A program made the position numbers and the translations under genes. Of a DNA stretch of 64,000 nt, positions 1 to 8,546 are shown one piece after another (the first letter of the stretch is position 1; every line of letters begins with the position of its first letter). Source of the DNA: Apopatocola sp963618015 (GTDB taxonomy: Bacteria; Bacillota; Clostridia; Oscillospirales; Oscillospiraceae); assembly GCA_963618015.1 (NCBI GenBank), contig CAVEQS010000005.1, positions 25,944-89,943 of the forward strand. The letters run 5' to 3'. The notes beneath the pieces were generated by a model. The model saw only the letters and a list, made by a program, of their open reading frames with translations. It was not told the DNA's origin and did no database searches.

Positions 1-1032
1 CGACAGACCGAGATCACGACCCCCGGCGCGCTGCTCAACGAAAAAGGCAATCTCGCCCGCCCCGGCTTTTCCCGCGCGCTTGTGCAGGAATACCGCCGCG
101 CGGACGTGAAGGTCTCGCCCCTGCGCATCAAGGAATGGGACTACTATCTCGTCAACAACGGGAAATTCGCTCTCGCGCTCACCGTGGCGGACAACGGCTA
201 CATGGGGCTTGACTCCGTGAGCCTTCTCGATTTCGAGGAGGGCTGGGAGATCACGAAAAGCCCGATGTCGTTTATGCCGCTCGGCAAAAAGCATCTGCCG
301 GAGACGAGCGTGACCGGCGATGTGCATTCCGCCGCGCGCGGTTACGGTCTCCACTTCATCCACGAAGGGGAGAAGCGCGTTCTCATCGCGTACATGAATA
401 AGTTTGGCGACAGCGCCCTCTCCGCGCGCATCGAGCTCACCGAATGCCCGGAGGATTCGCTCGTCATCGCCACGCCCTTCGATAAGCCCGGTCACTTCTA
501 CTATAACCAGAAGATCGGCGGCTTTCGCGCGAGCGGGTATGTAACCTATAACGGCAAGACGTACACCTTCGAGCCGAGCGACAGCTTTGCCGTGCTCGAC
601 TGGGGACGCGGTGTTTGGACGTATGAAAATACGTGGTATTGGAGCAGCGCGGCGTATGTGCTGCCGAGCGGGACGCCGTTCGGCTGGAATCTCGGCTACG
701 GCTTCGGCGATACGAGCGCCGCAAGCGAAAATATGCTCTTTCACGCCGGTACCGCGCACAAGATCGGCGGCATTAAATTTGAGATCCCCGGGGAGGATGA
801 GGGCAAGGAGCGCTTTACGGAGCCCTGGAAATTTACGTCCGACGACGGGCGGTTTGAGGCCGATTTCGTGCCGGTGCTCGACCGGGCGAGCTGCACGGAT
901 GTGAAGCTCATCAAGTCCGACCAGCACCAGGTGTTCGGAAGGTTTACCGGCAAGGCGGTTTTGGATAACGGTACGGTCGTGGAGTTTGCGGACTTCCCCG
1001 GCTTTGCGGAGAAGGTGAGCAACAAATGGTGA
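1..1032 (+). CDS. DUF2804 family protein, 5' end outside the window
   Basis: The reading frame is open from base 1 and ends in TGA at 1030-1032, giving about 343 visible residues. The first visible residues (RQTEITTPGALLNEKGNLAR) look like the extreme N-terminus of DUF2804 proteins, so probably only a few codons are missing. It is rich in Trp, Tyr and Gly, as expected for this all-beta family, and has no signal peptide or membrane segment. DUF2804 proteins resemble lipocalin/AttH-type beta-barrels but have no established reaction, so no function is assigned. The stop overlaps the start of the next gene (ATGGTGA), which implies translational coupling. Confidence 0.8.
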   Translation, partial: RQTEITTPGALLNEKGNLARPGFSRALVQEYRRADVKVSPLRIKEWDYYLVNNGKFALALTVADNGYMGLDSVSLLDFEEGWEITKSPMSFMPLGKKHLPETSVTGDVHSAARGYGLHFIHEGEKRVLIAYMNKFGDSALSARIELTECPEDSLVIATPFDKPGHFYYNQKIGGFRASGYVTYNGKTYTFEPSDSFAVLDWGRGVWTYENTWYWSSAAYVLPSGTPFGWNLGYGFGDTSAASENMLFHAGTAHKIGGIKFEIPGEDEGKERFTEPWKFTSDDGRFEADFVPVLDRASCTDVKLIKSDQHQVFGRFTGKAVLDNGTVVEFADFPGFAEKVSNKW

Positions 1033-1616
1033 AGGAAACGGGGTTTTATGCCCTTTTATCGCGCATGCGGTATATCTCCCGCTGGGGGCTCATGCGCAGC
1101 AGCATCCCGGAAAACGTGCAGGAGCACAGCCACGAAACGGCGGTGTACGCGCATGCGCTCGGCATCATCCGGCGCGAGATATTTGGGAAAGAGTGCGACG
1201 CAGAGCGTCTTGCGGTGCTCGCCATTTACCACGATGCGAGCGAGATATTGACCGGCGATCTTCCGACGCCGATCAAGTACCACGACCGCACGATCCGCGA
1301 TGCTTACAAAAAGGTGGAGCGCGCGGCCGACGAGCGGCTGCTTGCCATGCTGCCGGAGGAGCTGCGCGGGGCATATGAGAGCGCGTTTACGGCGTCGGAG
1401 GACGAGGAAAAGCTCGTCAAAGCGGCGGATAAGCTCTCGGCACTGCGTCAGTGCATCGAAGAGCGCAAGGCGGGCAACCGCGAATTTCTCTCCGCCGAGG
1501 AGCAGACGCGCCGCTCGATCGAGGAGATGCATTTGCCCGAGGCGGACTGGTTTATGGAGCACTGCCTCGGCGCGTTTGAAAAGAATCTGGACGAATTGGG
1601 GACAATGGGATCATGA
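1026..1616 (+). CDS. HD-domain 5'-deoxynucleotidase, YfbR-like
   Basis: A 196-residue HD-superfamily phosphohydrolase. The pattern ENVQEHSHETA around residue 34 and YHDASEILTGDLPTPIKYH around residues 70-88 closely match the metal-binding core of E. coli YfbR, a metal-dependent 5'-nucleotidase acting on deoxyribonucleoside 5'-monophosphates. The length equals that of YfbR (about 199). By family knowledge it would be a cytosolic nucleotide-pool enzyme; substrate preference is inferred. The start overlaps the end of the DUF2804 gene by 7 bases and the stop overlaps the next gene by 4, so it belongs to a compact operon. Confidence 0.85.
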   Translation: MVKETGFYALLSRMRYISRWGLMRSSIPENVQEHSHETAVYAHALGIIRREIFGKECDAERLAVLAIYHDASEILTGDLPTPIKYHDRTIRDAYKKVERAADERLLAMLPEELRGAYESAFTASEDEEKLVKAADKLSALRQCIEERKAGNREFLSAEEQTRRSIEEMHLPEADWFMEHCLGAFEKNLDELGTMGS

Positions 1617-1819
1617 CCGAAGAAAAGAAAAACCGTATCAGCGAGCTGACGCGCATCTCGCGCGAGCGCGCGCTCACGCCGGAGGAAACGGCGGAGCGCC
1701 TTGCCCTGCGCGAGGAATATCTGGCCGACTGGCGGCGCGGGACGCTCGAAACGCTGGAAAACGTCTACATCATCGGCGCGGACGGCAAGGAGCACAAGCT
1801 CCCGAAAAAGAAATTCTGA
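1613..1819 (+). CDS. DUF896 (UPF0291) family small protein
   Basis: A 68-residue, highly charged, mostly helical protein. The pattern RISELTRISRERALTPEE followed by ERLALREEYL is typical of the DUF896/UPF0291 family (B. subtilis YnzC). Members are small cytosolic helical-hairpin proteins of unknown molecular role; some are linked to the SOS response in Bacillus. It overlaps the upstream nucleotidase by 4 bases (ATGA) and lies 23 bases before pepF, so all four genes are probably cotranscribed. Confidence 0.85.
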   Translation: MTEEKKNRISELTRISRERALTPEETAERLALREEYLADWRRGTLETLENVYIIGADGKEHKLPKKKF

Positions 1820-1842
1820 TTTTCATTAGGAGGATATACCGA

Positions 1843-3645
1843 ATGGCAGACAGACCCATCCCGGCGCGCAGCGAAGTGCCGGAGGAATCGACCTGGAATC
1901 TCAAGGACGTATTTGAAAGCGACGAGGCCTGGCAGGCGGAGTATGAAGCGCTCAAGACCATGCCGGAGCAGATTGAGGCGTTTCGCGGCAAGCTCGGCGA
2001 GAGCGCGGAGACGCTGCTCAGCTGGTTCCGCCTGAGCGACGCGCTCTCCGTGCGGCTTGAAAAGCTCTACGGCTACGCAAGCTGCAAGGGTGACGAGGAC
2101 ACCGGCAACGGCTTCTATCAGGGCATGCGTTCCAAGGCGCTCGCAACGCTTGTCGCCATTGATGCAGCCGCAGCGTTTGAGACGCCGGAGATCATGGCGC
2201 TCGACGAGGACACCATCAACCTCTTCTACGCCGCGCAGCCGGAGCTCGAGACCTACCGCCGCAACATTTATAAGATCCGCCGCCGCAAGGCGCACATCCT
2301 CTCCCCGGAGGAGGAAAAGCTCCTCTCCGTCGCCGGAGAGATGGCGAACGCGCCGGAGAATATTGCGAGCGTCTTCCGCGATGCCGATCTCACGTTCCCG
2401 GACGTGACCGACGGCGAGGGGCATTCCCACGTTCTCACGAGCGGGACATTCGTTCCCCTGCTCATGGGCAGCGACCGCGTGCTGCGCAAGAACGCCTTTG
2501 AAGCCTACTATAACCGCCTCGGTGAATTTAAAAACACCGTCGCTGCGTCGCTTGACGGACAGTTCCGCTCGCTCAAGTTCTTCTCGGACGCGCGGCATTA
2601 TCCCTCGACGCGCGCCGCCGCGCTCGACGGCACGGAGGTGCCGGAAGAGGTTTACGACAATCTCATCGAGGCTGTCCATGCGAACATGGATAAGATGTAC
2701 CGCTATGTGGCGCTGCGCAAGAAGCTGCTCGGCGTGGACGAGCTGCACATGTACGATGTGTACACCCCCATCGTGGCGGATGCCGACAGCGCCATCACCT
2801 ACGAGGAAGCCAAGGCCACGGTGCTCGAAGCGCTCGCGGTGCTCGGCGAGGACTACACCGACCTGCTGAAGGAGGGCTTTGCCAACCGCTGGATCGACGT
2901 TTACGAAAACGTCGGCAAGCGCGGCGGCGCATACTCCTCCGGCAACAGCTACCCGCACCCCTATGTCCTGCTCAACCATAAAGACAATCTTGACAGCATG
3001 TTCACGCTCGCCCACGAAATGGGTCACGCGCTGCACAGCTACCACAGCTGCAAGTACCAGCCGGTGAACACCGCCGGGTATGTTATTTTCGTGGCCGAGG
3101 TCGCCTCCACCTGCAACGAGGTGTTGCTCATGCGCCATCTGCTCGGCAAGACGACGGACAAGAAGCAGCGCGCCTATCTCATCAACCACTTCCTTGACCA
3201 GTTCAAGGGCACGGTGTACCGCCAGACGATGTTTGCCGAGTTTGAAAAGATCATGGGCGAGATGAACGGCGCGGGCGAGGCCCTTACGGCGGATGCGCTG
3301 AATGAAAAGTATCTTGCGCTCAACAAGCTGTACTTCGGCCCCGACATGGTCTCCGACGACGGCATCGCGCTCGAGTGGGCGCGCATCCCGCACTTCTTCT
3401 ATAACTACTATGTGTTCCAGTACGCCACCGGCTTCTCCGCCGCCGTGGCGATCGCGAACCGCATTCTCGCCGAGGGCGAGAGCGCCGTTGCCGATTATAA
3501 GAAGTTCCTCTCCTCCGGCGGCAGCGCCGATCCGATCAGCCTTCTCAAGATCGCGGGCGTCGATATGAGCACGCCGAAGCCCGTGAACGATGCGCTCAGC
3601 CTCTTCGGCGAGCTCATCGACGAGATGGAGCAGCTGGTAGACTAA
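1843..3645 (+). CDS. pepF: Oligoendopeptidase F (M3B zinc metallopeptidase)
   Basis: A 600-residue cytosolic peptidase, the usual length for PepF. The zinc-binding HEXXH is HEMGH at residues 391-395. The N-terminal half (STWNLKD near residue 14) is the typical PepF helical domain. M3B enzymes hydrolyse oligopeptides of about 7-17 residues during intracellular peptide turnover. The start at 1843 is chosen because AGGAGG sits 7 bases upstream; the frame is open further upstream but lies over the preceding genes. It is the last gene of the leading operon and converges with the minus-strand racemase gene. Confidence 0.93.
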   Translation: MADRPIPARSEVPEESTWNLKDVFESDEAWQAEYEALKTMPEQIEAFRGKLGESAETLLSWFRLSDALSVRLEKLYGYASCKGDEDTGNGFYQGMRSKALATLVAIDAAAAFETPEIMALDEDTINLFYAAQPELETYRRNIYKIRRRKAHILSPEEEKLLSVAGEMANAPENIASVFRDADLTFPDVTDGEGHSHVLTSGTFVPLLMGSDRVLRKNAFEAYYNRLGEFKNTVAASLDGQFRSLKFFSDARHYPSTRAAALDGTEVPEEVYDNLIEAVHANMDKMYRYVALRKKLLGVDELHMYDVYTPIVADADSAITYEEAKATVLEALAVLGEDYTDLLKEGFANRWIDVYENVGKRGGAYSSGNSYPHPYVLLNHKDNLDSMFTLAHEMGHALHSYHSCKYQPVNTAGYVIFVAEVASTCNEVLLMRHLLGKTTDKKQRAYLINHFLDQFKGTVYRQTMFAEFEKIMGEMNGAGEALTADALNEKYLALNKLYFGPDMVSDDGIALEWARIPHFFYNYYVFQYATGFSAAVAIANRILAEGESAVADYKKFLSSGGSADPISLLKIAGVDMSTPKPVNDALSLFGELIDEMEQLVD

Positions 3646-3660
3646 AAAACCGCTGCGGCG

Positions 3661-3805
3661 GGGCACTCCCTTCGTCTCGCCTACGGCGAGCCACCTCCCT
3701 CGGTGAGGGAGGCACAATAAAGAGTTCCGGCTGCGCCGGAATACCATGAAAAAAGGCTCCCTCTTTGAGGGAGCTGTCAGCGGCAAAGACGCTGACTGAA
3801 GGAGT
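3661..3805. repeat. Dispersed palindromic repeat, two-hairpin unit, copy 1
   Basis: The stretch holds short hairpins: GTCTCGCCTACGGCGAG, then CCTCCCTCGGTGAGGGAGG, then GGCTCCCTCTTTGAGGGAGC followed by CTGTCAGCG and GCTGACTGAAGGAG. The same modules recur at 9315-9550, 53838-54045 and 61484-61528, so this is a copy of a dispersed REP-like or MITE-like element sitting between convergent genes. Confidence 0.75.
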
Positions 3806-3823
3806 TTATATACCGCAATATTG

Positions 3824-3861
3824 GCAAGACCTCCCGGGACGGCTGTCCCGGGAGGTCTTGC
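3824..3861. terminator. Bidirectional hairpin terminator between pepF and the racemase gene
   Basis: A perfect 17-bp inverted repeat (arms 3824-3840 and 3845-3861, loop GGCT) lies between the convergent pepF and alr/vanT-type genes. Its right arm touches the racemase stop codon. There is no strong U-tract on either side, so it may act as a stability or convergent-termination structure. Confidence 0.7.
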
Positions 3862-3862
3862 A

Positions 3863-4969
3863 CTATTTGACTATTACCGGCAGCCTTGTGCCGAGACGGC
3901 TCAGGAGCTCGTTGGGGATCGTGCCGCAGCGCGCGGCGACTTCCCCGGCGCGCAGCGGCGAAGCGTCGCCGATGAGTTCCGCAACGTCGCCAACGGCGGC
4001 TTCGGGGATGTCCGTCACATCCACGGCGAGCTGATCCATGCACACGCGCCCCGCGACCGGCGCGAGGTGTCCGCGGAGGCGGACGAGCCCGGTATTGGAG
4101 AGCGCGCGGGGGTAGCCGTCGGCATAGCCGATGGGCAGAATGGCGATGCGTGTCGCCCGCCGCGCGGTGAACGCGCGGTCGTACCCGACGCTCTCGCCTT
4201 TGGCCACCGTCCGAACGGCGGCGACGCGCGCTTTGAGCGCGAGGACGGGGCGCAGACCGAGCGAGCGCGCCGCGGCGCCCTCTGCCGCGCCGTAGAGAGC
4301 AAGCCCGATGCGTGCATAATCGAAGCGCAGCTCCGGGTAGTGGAGGAGACCGAAGCTGCTCTGGAGATGCAGCTTCGGCAGCACGACGCCGCGCGCGGCG
4401 AGCGCCGATGTCAGGGAGGAGAAACGCCGGATCTGTTCGCGGGTGAACGCAACATCGTCCGGCGCGAGGCTGTCGGCGCAGCAGAGATGGGAAAATACTC
4501 CGTCCACCGTGAGATTTTCCATGCAAAACACCGCAAGAGCTTCCTCCGGCGCGTCCCACGCGATGCCGAGGCGGTGCATCCCGGTGTCAATCTTCAAGTG
4601 TACGCGCAGCGGCACGCCCTGCGCGCTGAGCGCTTTTGCGTGGGAAAGGTCGGCGACGGTCTGCGTAAGGCCGAGACGGGCGAGCTCCCCGGCGCGCTCC
4701 GGCGGCGTATAGCCGAGAATGAGCACCGTTCCGTCCGCGCCGAGCGCGCGGAGCTGTGCGCCCTCATCGAGCGTCGCCACGGCAAACGCGCGCACGCCGA
4801 GCGACAAAAGCTGCGGCACGATGGCGGCAGCGCCGTGGCCGTAGGCGTCCGCCTTTACGACCGCCATTAGCTCACACCCCGGCGGCAGCGCGCCGCGCAG
4901 CGCGGAAACGTTTTGCGCGAGCGCCGCGGTGTCGATCTCCCGCCACGCGCGCTCGGTACAGGCGGTCAT
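3863..4969 (-). CDS. alr: Fold-type III PLP racemase, alanine/serine racemase (VanT-type signature)
   Basis: A 368-residue racemase of the alanine racemase family. The PLP lysine is K39 in AVVKADAYGHG, and the second catalytic Tyr lies in VGYDRAFTA. In the C-terminal motif, where Alr has TISY (Tyr354 of the Geobacillus enzyme), this protein has TIPN, with Asn353. An Asn at that place is the reported hallmark of VanT serine racemases, so L-Ser to D-Ser activity is plausible as well as L-Ala to D-Ala. It lacks the membrane domain of true VanT. The start at 4969 overlaps the upstream acetyltransferase stop (ATGA). It is the last gene of the vanG-like cluster. Alr versus serine racemase cannot be decided from sequence alone. 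Confidence 0.85.
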   Translation of the reverse strand: MTACTERAWREIDTAALAQNVSALRGALPPGCELMAVVKADAYGHGAAAIVPQLLSLGVRAFAVATLDEGAQLRALGADGTVLILGYTPPERAGELARLGLTQTVADLSHAKALSAQGVPLRVHLKIDTGMHRLGIAWDAPEEALAVFCMENLTVDGVFSHLCCADSLAPDDVAFTREQIRRFSSLTSALAARGVVLPKLHLQSSFGLLHYPELRFDYARIGLALYGAAEGAAARSLGLRPVLALKARVAAVRTVAKGESVGYDRAFTARRATRIAILPIGYADGYPRALSNTGLVRLRGHLAPVAGRVCMDQLAVDVTDIPEAAVGDVAELIGDASPLRAGEVAARCGTIPNELLSRLGTRLPVIVK

Positions 4970-5433
4970 GGCTCGCGCCTTTCGATGATGCGCGCACCAG
5001 GCGACACGACCGTGGCGCCTGCCGGCACGTCCGTGTGGACAACGGCACCCGCGCCGATCCTCGCGCCAGACCCAACATGGATGCCGCCGACGAGCACCGC
5101 GCCGGCACCGATGAGGCAGCCCTCGCCGATCTCCGGCGCTTTTCCGGCGATCTCGCCGATGGTCACATTCTGGTAAATCCGGCAGTTTGCCCCGACAACG
5201 GCATACCGCGAGATGAATACGCCGTGCAGCCCGTGCGGGAGCGACGGCACGCCCCGGATCACCGTGTCCGGGCCGATGTAGCCGCCGTGCCGCGCGGCAC
5301 ACCGGCTCATGAAGAATGTCAGTATGTCTCGCCAAAGGCCGGGCTTTGCGCGCTGCTGCCGCCGGTAGAGCCGCCAGAAGCGCGAGAGATCGTTCCCGCG
5401 CGAATAGTCGATGATCTTTTCCCGGATACTCAT
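4966..5433 (-). CDS. Serine O-acetyltransferase-like left-handed beta-helix transferase
   Basis: A 155-residue protein with hexapeptide repeats (IGEGCLIGAGAVLVGG, VGSGARIGAGAVVHTD near residues 100-135), diagnostic of left-handed beta-helix acyltransferases. The layout is CysE-like (GVFISRYAVVGANCRIYQNVTIG), but the long N-terminal helical domain of canonical CysE is absent. It overlaps both neighbours by 4 bases (ATGA at each junction), so it is translationally coupled between the D-Ala-D-X ligase and the racemase. Inference: it may act on serine or a cell-wall precursor. The substrate is unknown, and standard van clusters lack this gene. Confidence 0.75.
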   Translation of the reverse strand: MSIREKIIDYSRGNDLSRFWRLYRRQQRAKPGLWRDILTFFMSRCAARHGGYIGPDTVIRGVPSLPHGLHGVFISRYAVVGANCRIYQNVTIGEIAGKAPEIGEGCLIGAGAVLVGGIHVGSGARIGAGAVVHTDVPAGATVVSPGARIIERREP

Positions 5434-6476
5434 ACGTACAGCCCCAGCAGCCGGCCGATCATCTGCGGAAACGACAGGCCGATTCCTTTCATCATATTCG
5501 GGTAGCGGCTGTGCGAAGTGAGGCCGGGGATCGTGTTCACCTCGTTGAACACCAGCTCGCCGGAGGGCGTGAGGAAGAGATCGACGCGCGCGAACCCCGA
5601 GCAGCCGAGAGCACGGTAGACCGTCCTGGCGGCCTCCTGAATGCGCCGCTCCGTCTCGGCATCCACACGCGCGGGCATATGGATGCGGGAGGTTTTGAGC
5701 GTGTATTTCTCCGCAAAATCGAAAAAGCCGCCGGAGAGCTCGATCTCGTCGGCGCGGCCGACGGTCAGCGTATCCGTGCCGAGCACGGCGCAGCCGACCT
5801 CAAAGCCCGGCACGGCTTCCTCAACGATGACGGAACGGTCGTACCGGAACGCCGTATCGATGGCGGCATCCAGCGCCGCGACTGCTTCCACGCGCGTTAC
5901 GCCGAAGGACGAGCCCGCGCGCACGGGCTTTACGAACACCGGAAAGGCGAGCGTATTTAGAATTTTCTGCCGCGCCGCCGTGTTCTCTTCGAGAACGACC
6001 GACTTCGGCACCGCGATCCCGGCGAGTGAGACGAGCTTGTGCGCGCGGTCCTTGTCCATGCAGAGCGCCGAGGCGAGTGTTCCGCATCCGACAAGCGGGA
6101 TACCGGCAAGCTCGAAAAGGCCCTGCACCGTGCCGTCCTCGCCGTTTTTCCCGTGCAGCACAGGGAAGGCAAGATCGATGCGCCGCAGTACCCACGCGCC
6201 ATTGTGGAGTTCCCAAAACCCGGGCGCACCGCGGCTCGGCGAGAAGGCAGCGGGGCGAAGGAGCGAACGGTCATCCGCCCACGTTCCGGCGGAAATGGCG
6301 CTGTAGGTGCCGAGATAGTGATACCAGTCGCCGTCTTTCGTGATGCCGATGGGCAGAGGATCAAACCGCTCTGTGTCAACGGCCTCCAGCACCGCGGCGG
6401 CGGACTGGAGAGAGACTTCGTATTCGCTCGAATGGCCGCCGAAGAGCACGGCGAGCGTTTTCTTTTTGGTGGTCAT
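5430..6476 (-). CDS. vanG: VanG-type D-alanine--D-serine (or D-Ala) ligase
   Basis: A 348-residue ATP-grasp ligase, close to the VanG length. Motifs include LFGGHSSEYEVSLQSA at the N-terminus, HGKNGEDGTVQG, the omega-loop region FFDFAEKYTLKTSRI, and FNEVNTIPGLTSHSRYPNMM. From memory of the family these are markedly closer to enterococcal VanG than to housekeeping Ddl. VanG joins D-Ala to D-Ser, giving precursors with low vancomycin affinity. The start at 6476 follows AAAGGA at suitable spacing. Flanking vanW, vanS, vanR and a VanT-like racemase support the assignment. A Ddl role is the alternative; acceptor specificity is inferred. Confidence 0.82.
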   Translation of the reverse strand: MTTKKKTLAVLFGGHSSEYEVSLQSAAAVLEAVDTERFDPLPIGITKDGDWYHYLGTYSAISAGTWADDRSLLRPAAFSPSRGAPGFWELHNGAWVLRRIDLAFPVLHGKNGEDGTVQGLFELAGIPLVGCGTLASALCMDKDRAHKLVSLAGIAVPKSVVLEENTAARQKILNTLAFPVFVKPVRAGSSFGVTRVEAVAALDAAIDTAFRYDRSVIVEEAVPGFEVGCAVLGTDTLTVGRADEIELSGGFFDFAEKYTLKTSRIHMPARVDAETERRIQEAARTVYRALGCSGFARVDLFLTPSGELVFNEVNTIPGLTSHSRYPNMMKGIGLSFPQMIGRLLGLYV

Positions 6477-6480
6477 GGTT

Positions 6481-7302
6481 TTATTCCTTTCGTATGGACG
6501 TGCCCTCCGGCAGCGGGTACGCGATCGCACATTCGTTTGTGTACAAAAGCCGCCGCTCCATGATTTTGGCCTCGGCGTCGGTCTCCTCGCGGAATACCTC
6601 GGCGCGCTCGTAGATTTTGCCGCCGCGCTGCACATAGGAGACAGCGCCGTTGCACACGCGGTATTCCCGCGCCGGGGGACGATCGGACTCGATTTGGACA
6701 AAAAGGTCGGTGTCAGAAAAATCGATGGCGACGCGGAAGACTGCGCTGGTGTCGTTTCGCACGCGGAGATCGCACCAGCCCTCGCTCACGGTCGCGTCCG
6801 CGCCGCGCGGGAAGCGCTCGGCCTCCGCGGCGGGGAACTGCTCCACGGCGTGGCCGTGCCGCTCGGTGATCGTGAGGGGCGTGTGCAAAAAGCACCAGTA
6901 GAGAAGATCGCTCAGCATGCACAGCCCTCCGCCGTAGGCCGGGCGGACGCTGCCGTTTACGAGCACGAGCCCATCCTTATAGGGCGTATCCCGGTCGGCG
7001 TGGCGCGCAAGACGCCAGAAGGAGAACGTCTCGCCCGGCGCGAGCAGCACGCCGTCCATTGTGGCGGCGGCAAGCCGGAGGTTGTGCACCTTGTTTTGCT
7101 GATACTCCATCGGAAAGCCGCTGTGCGCGTTGCGCATGGCGACGTTGGCGCGGAAAAGCGTGTGTTCGAGCGATGTTTTTGTCCGCGCGGCGGCATAGCG
7201 GTTGCCGTCAAAGCGCATTTTGAGATAAAAGCAGCGCTTTCTCTGCCAGCGCCGCAGCGGCAGCAGAAACGGAAAGCGCTCCGTGAGCCGTTTTCTTGCC
7301 AT
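6481..7302 (-). CDS. vanW: VanW family protein
   Basis: A 273-residue protein with the VanW hallmark YGGGLCMLSDLLYW in its middle, preceded by LLAPGETFSFW. VanW accompanies vanB and vanG operons. Its biochemical role is not established, though VanW domains are associated with the cell wall. There is no obvious signal peptide; the N-terminus is very basic. The start at 7302 follows AAAGGAG. Only 4 bases separate its stop from the ligase start, so it is cotranscribed with the ligase. A strong hairpin with a T-run lies just upstream, between it and vanS. Confidence 0.88.
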   Translation of the reverse strand: MARKRLTERFPFLLPLRRWQRKRCFYLKMRFDGNRYAAARTKTSLEHTLFRANVAMRNAHSGFPMEYQQNKVHNLRLAAATMDGVLLAPGETFSFWRLARHADRDTPYKDGLVLVNGSVRPAYGGGLCMLSDLLYWCFLHTPLTITERHGHAVEQFPAAEAERFPRGADATVSEGWCDLRVRNDTSAVFRVAIDFSDTDLFVQIESDRPPAREYRVCNGAVSYVQRGGKIYERAEVFREETDAEAKIMERRLLYTNECAIAYPLPEGTSIRKE

Positions 7303-7337
7303 GGTTTTCTCCTTTGAAGAAGCGGGGAAATAAAAAA

Positions 7338-7378
7338 GCTCCCGTTTCCGATACGGATATCGTATCGGAAACGGGAGC
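7338..7378 (-). terminator. Strong intrinsic terminator or attenuator between vanS and vanW
   Basis: A perfect 18-bp inverted repeat (7338-7355 and 7361-7378, loop GATAT). In the minus direction it is followed by TTTTTT, a textbook rho-independent terminator. It ends the vanRS transcript only 35 bases before the vanW start, leaving little room for a separate vanW promoter, so conditional readthrough is possible. Confidence 0.85.
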
Positions 7379-7430
7379 AAAATGTTTTCCCAAGCCCCAA
7401 CGGGCGTCTTATGTTTTTCTGCGGAAAGTC

Positions 7431-8546
7431 TTACGATTTTCCAACGGGCGGTTTTTCGATGGGCAGCGTGACGGTGAACGTCACGGTATCGTCCCGGCTC
7501 TCGCCGGTGAGCGTGCCGCCGTGGAGCTCGGTGATCTGCCGGGCGATGGCGAGACCCAGCCCCGCGCCGCCGGTGGAGGAGCGCGCCGCGTCCAGCCGGT
7601 AAAACTGTTCAAAGATGCGCGAGAGCTTTTCCGGCGGGATCGTGTCGCCGCGATTCCGGAAGCGGACAACGGTAAAATTGCCGACACGCTCCGCCGTAAC
7701 GGTGATCTCCGTGCCCGGGTAGCAGTAGAGCACGGCGTTGCGCAAAAGGTTATCAAAGACGCGCTGCAATTTGTTCGCATCGCACCGGATGGGAAACGTT
7801 TCGGGCGCGGAGAGCGCGCAGGTGAGATTCTTCTCGCGGAGCATCGGCTGAAACTCAAACGTGAGCTGCTCGAGCAGGCGGGAGAGATCGGCGGCGCCGT
7901 ATTGCAGCTCGATGGCGGAGAGATTGAAGCGCGTGATCTCGAAAAATTCGTTGATGAGATCTTCGAGACGGTTGGCCTTGTCGAGCGCGATGGAGAGATA
8001 TTTCTCCCGCAGCGCCGGGGCAATCTCGCCCTCGTCGTGCAGCAGCGTCAAATACCCGATCACGGACGAGAGCGGCGTTTTAAGATCATGCGCAAGATAC
8101 ATGATGAGATCGTTTTTCCGCTGCTCGGCTTCGCGCCGCGCCCGGAGATTTTCCTGCGAGCGCGACCGCGCGAGATTGAGCTCGTTTTCCACATCGGAGA
8201 GCTCCTTCGGCAGCTCAATGGGCGGCGCGGCGGGGTCAGAGAGCGATTTGGCCGCGGCGATCACGTCGTCCAGATAGCCGAGCGGTTGGCGCAGCGCGCG
8301 GACGGTGAACCAGATAAAGCCCGCGAGCAGAAGCAGAACGATGAGCACCGGGGAGAGACGTTCCACGCCCTTGAGGAGATAGTAGAGCGGATCATTCTCG
8401 CTCCATGTGAGACGGGAGCAGGCGAACGCGGCAAAGAAATACCCGCCGACGACCACGGCGAAGAGCGCCGCGATCGAGAGAAGATAGCGCGTGAAGAGAC
8501 GCGATGCGAGCGGGGAGAAGCGGTTCGGGCGTTTATTCGATCTCAT
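7431..8546 (-). CDS. vanS: VanS-like sensor histidine kinase
   Basis: A 371-residue membrane histidine kinase with two transmembrane segments (about residues 18-42 and 65-84) flanking a very short extracytoplasmic loop. A HAMP-like linker follows, then the H-box LAHDLKTPL with H153, and N, G1 and G2 boxes (DNLLRNAV, GGAGLGLAIA). The small loop and H-box match VanB/VanG-type VanS. It overlaps vanR by 14 bases. It probably autophosphorylates in response to a cell-wall signal and phosphorylates VanR; the inducer cannot be read from sequence. Confidence 0.88.
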   Translation of the reverse strand: MRSNKRPNRFSPLASRLFTRYLLSIAALFAVVVGGYFFAAFACSRLTWSENDPLYYLLKGVERLSPVLIVLLLLAGFIWFTVRALRQPLGYLDDVIAAAKSLSDPAAPPIELPKELSDVENELNLARSRSQENLRARREAEQRKNDLIMYLAHDLKTPLSSVIGYLTLLHDEGEIAPALREKYLSIALDKANRLEDLINEFFEITRFNLSAIELQYGAADLSRLLEQLTFEFQPMLREKNLTCALSAPETFPIRCDANKLQRVFDNLLRNAVLYCYPGTEITVTAERVGNFTVVRFRNRGDTIPPEKLSRIFEQFYRLDAARSSTGGAGLGLAIARQITELHGGTLTGESRDDTVTFTVTLPIEKPPVGKS

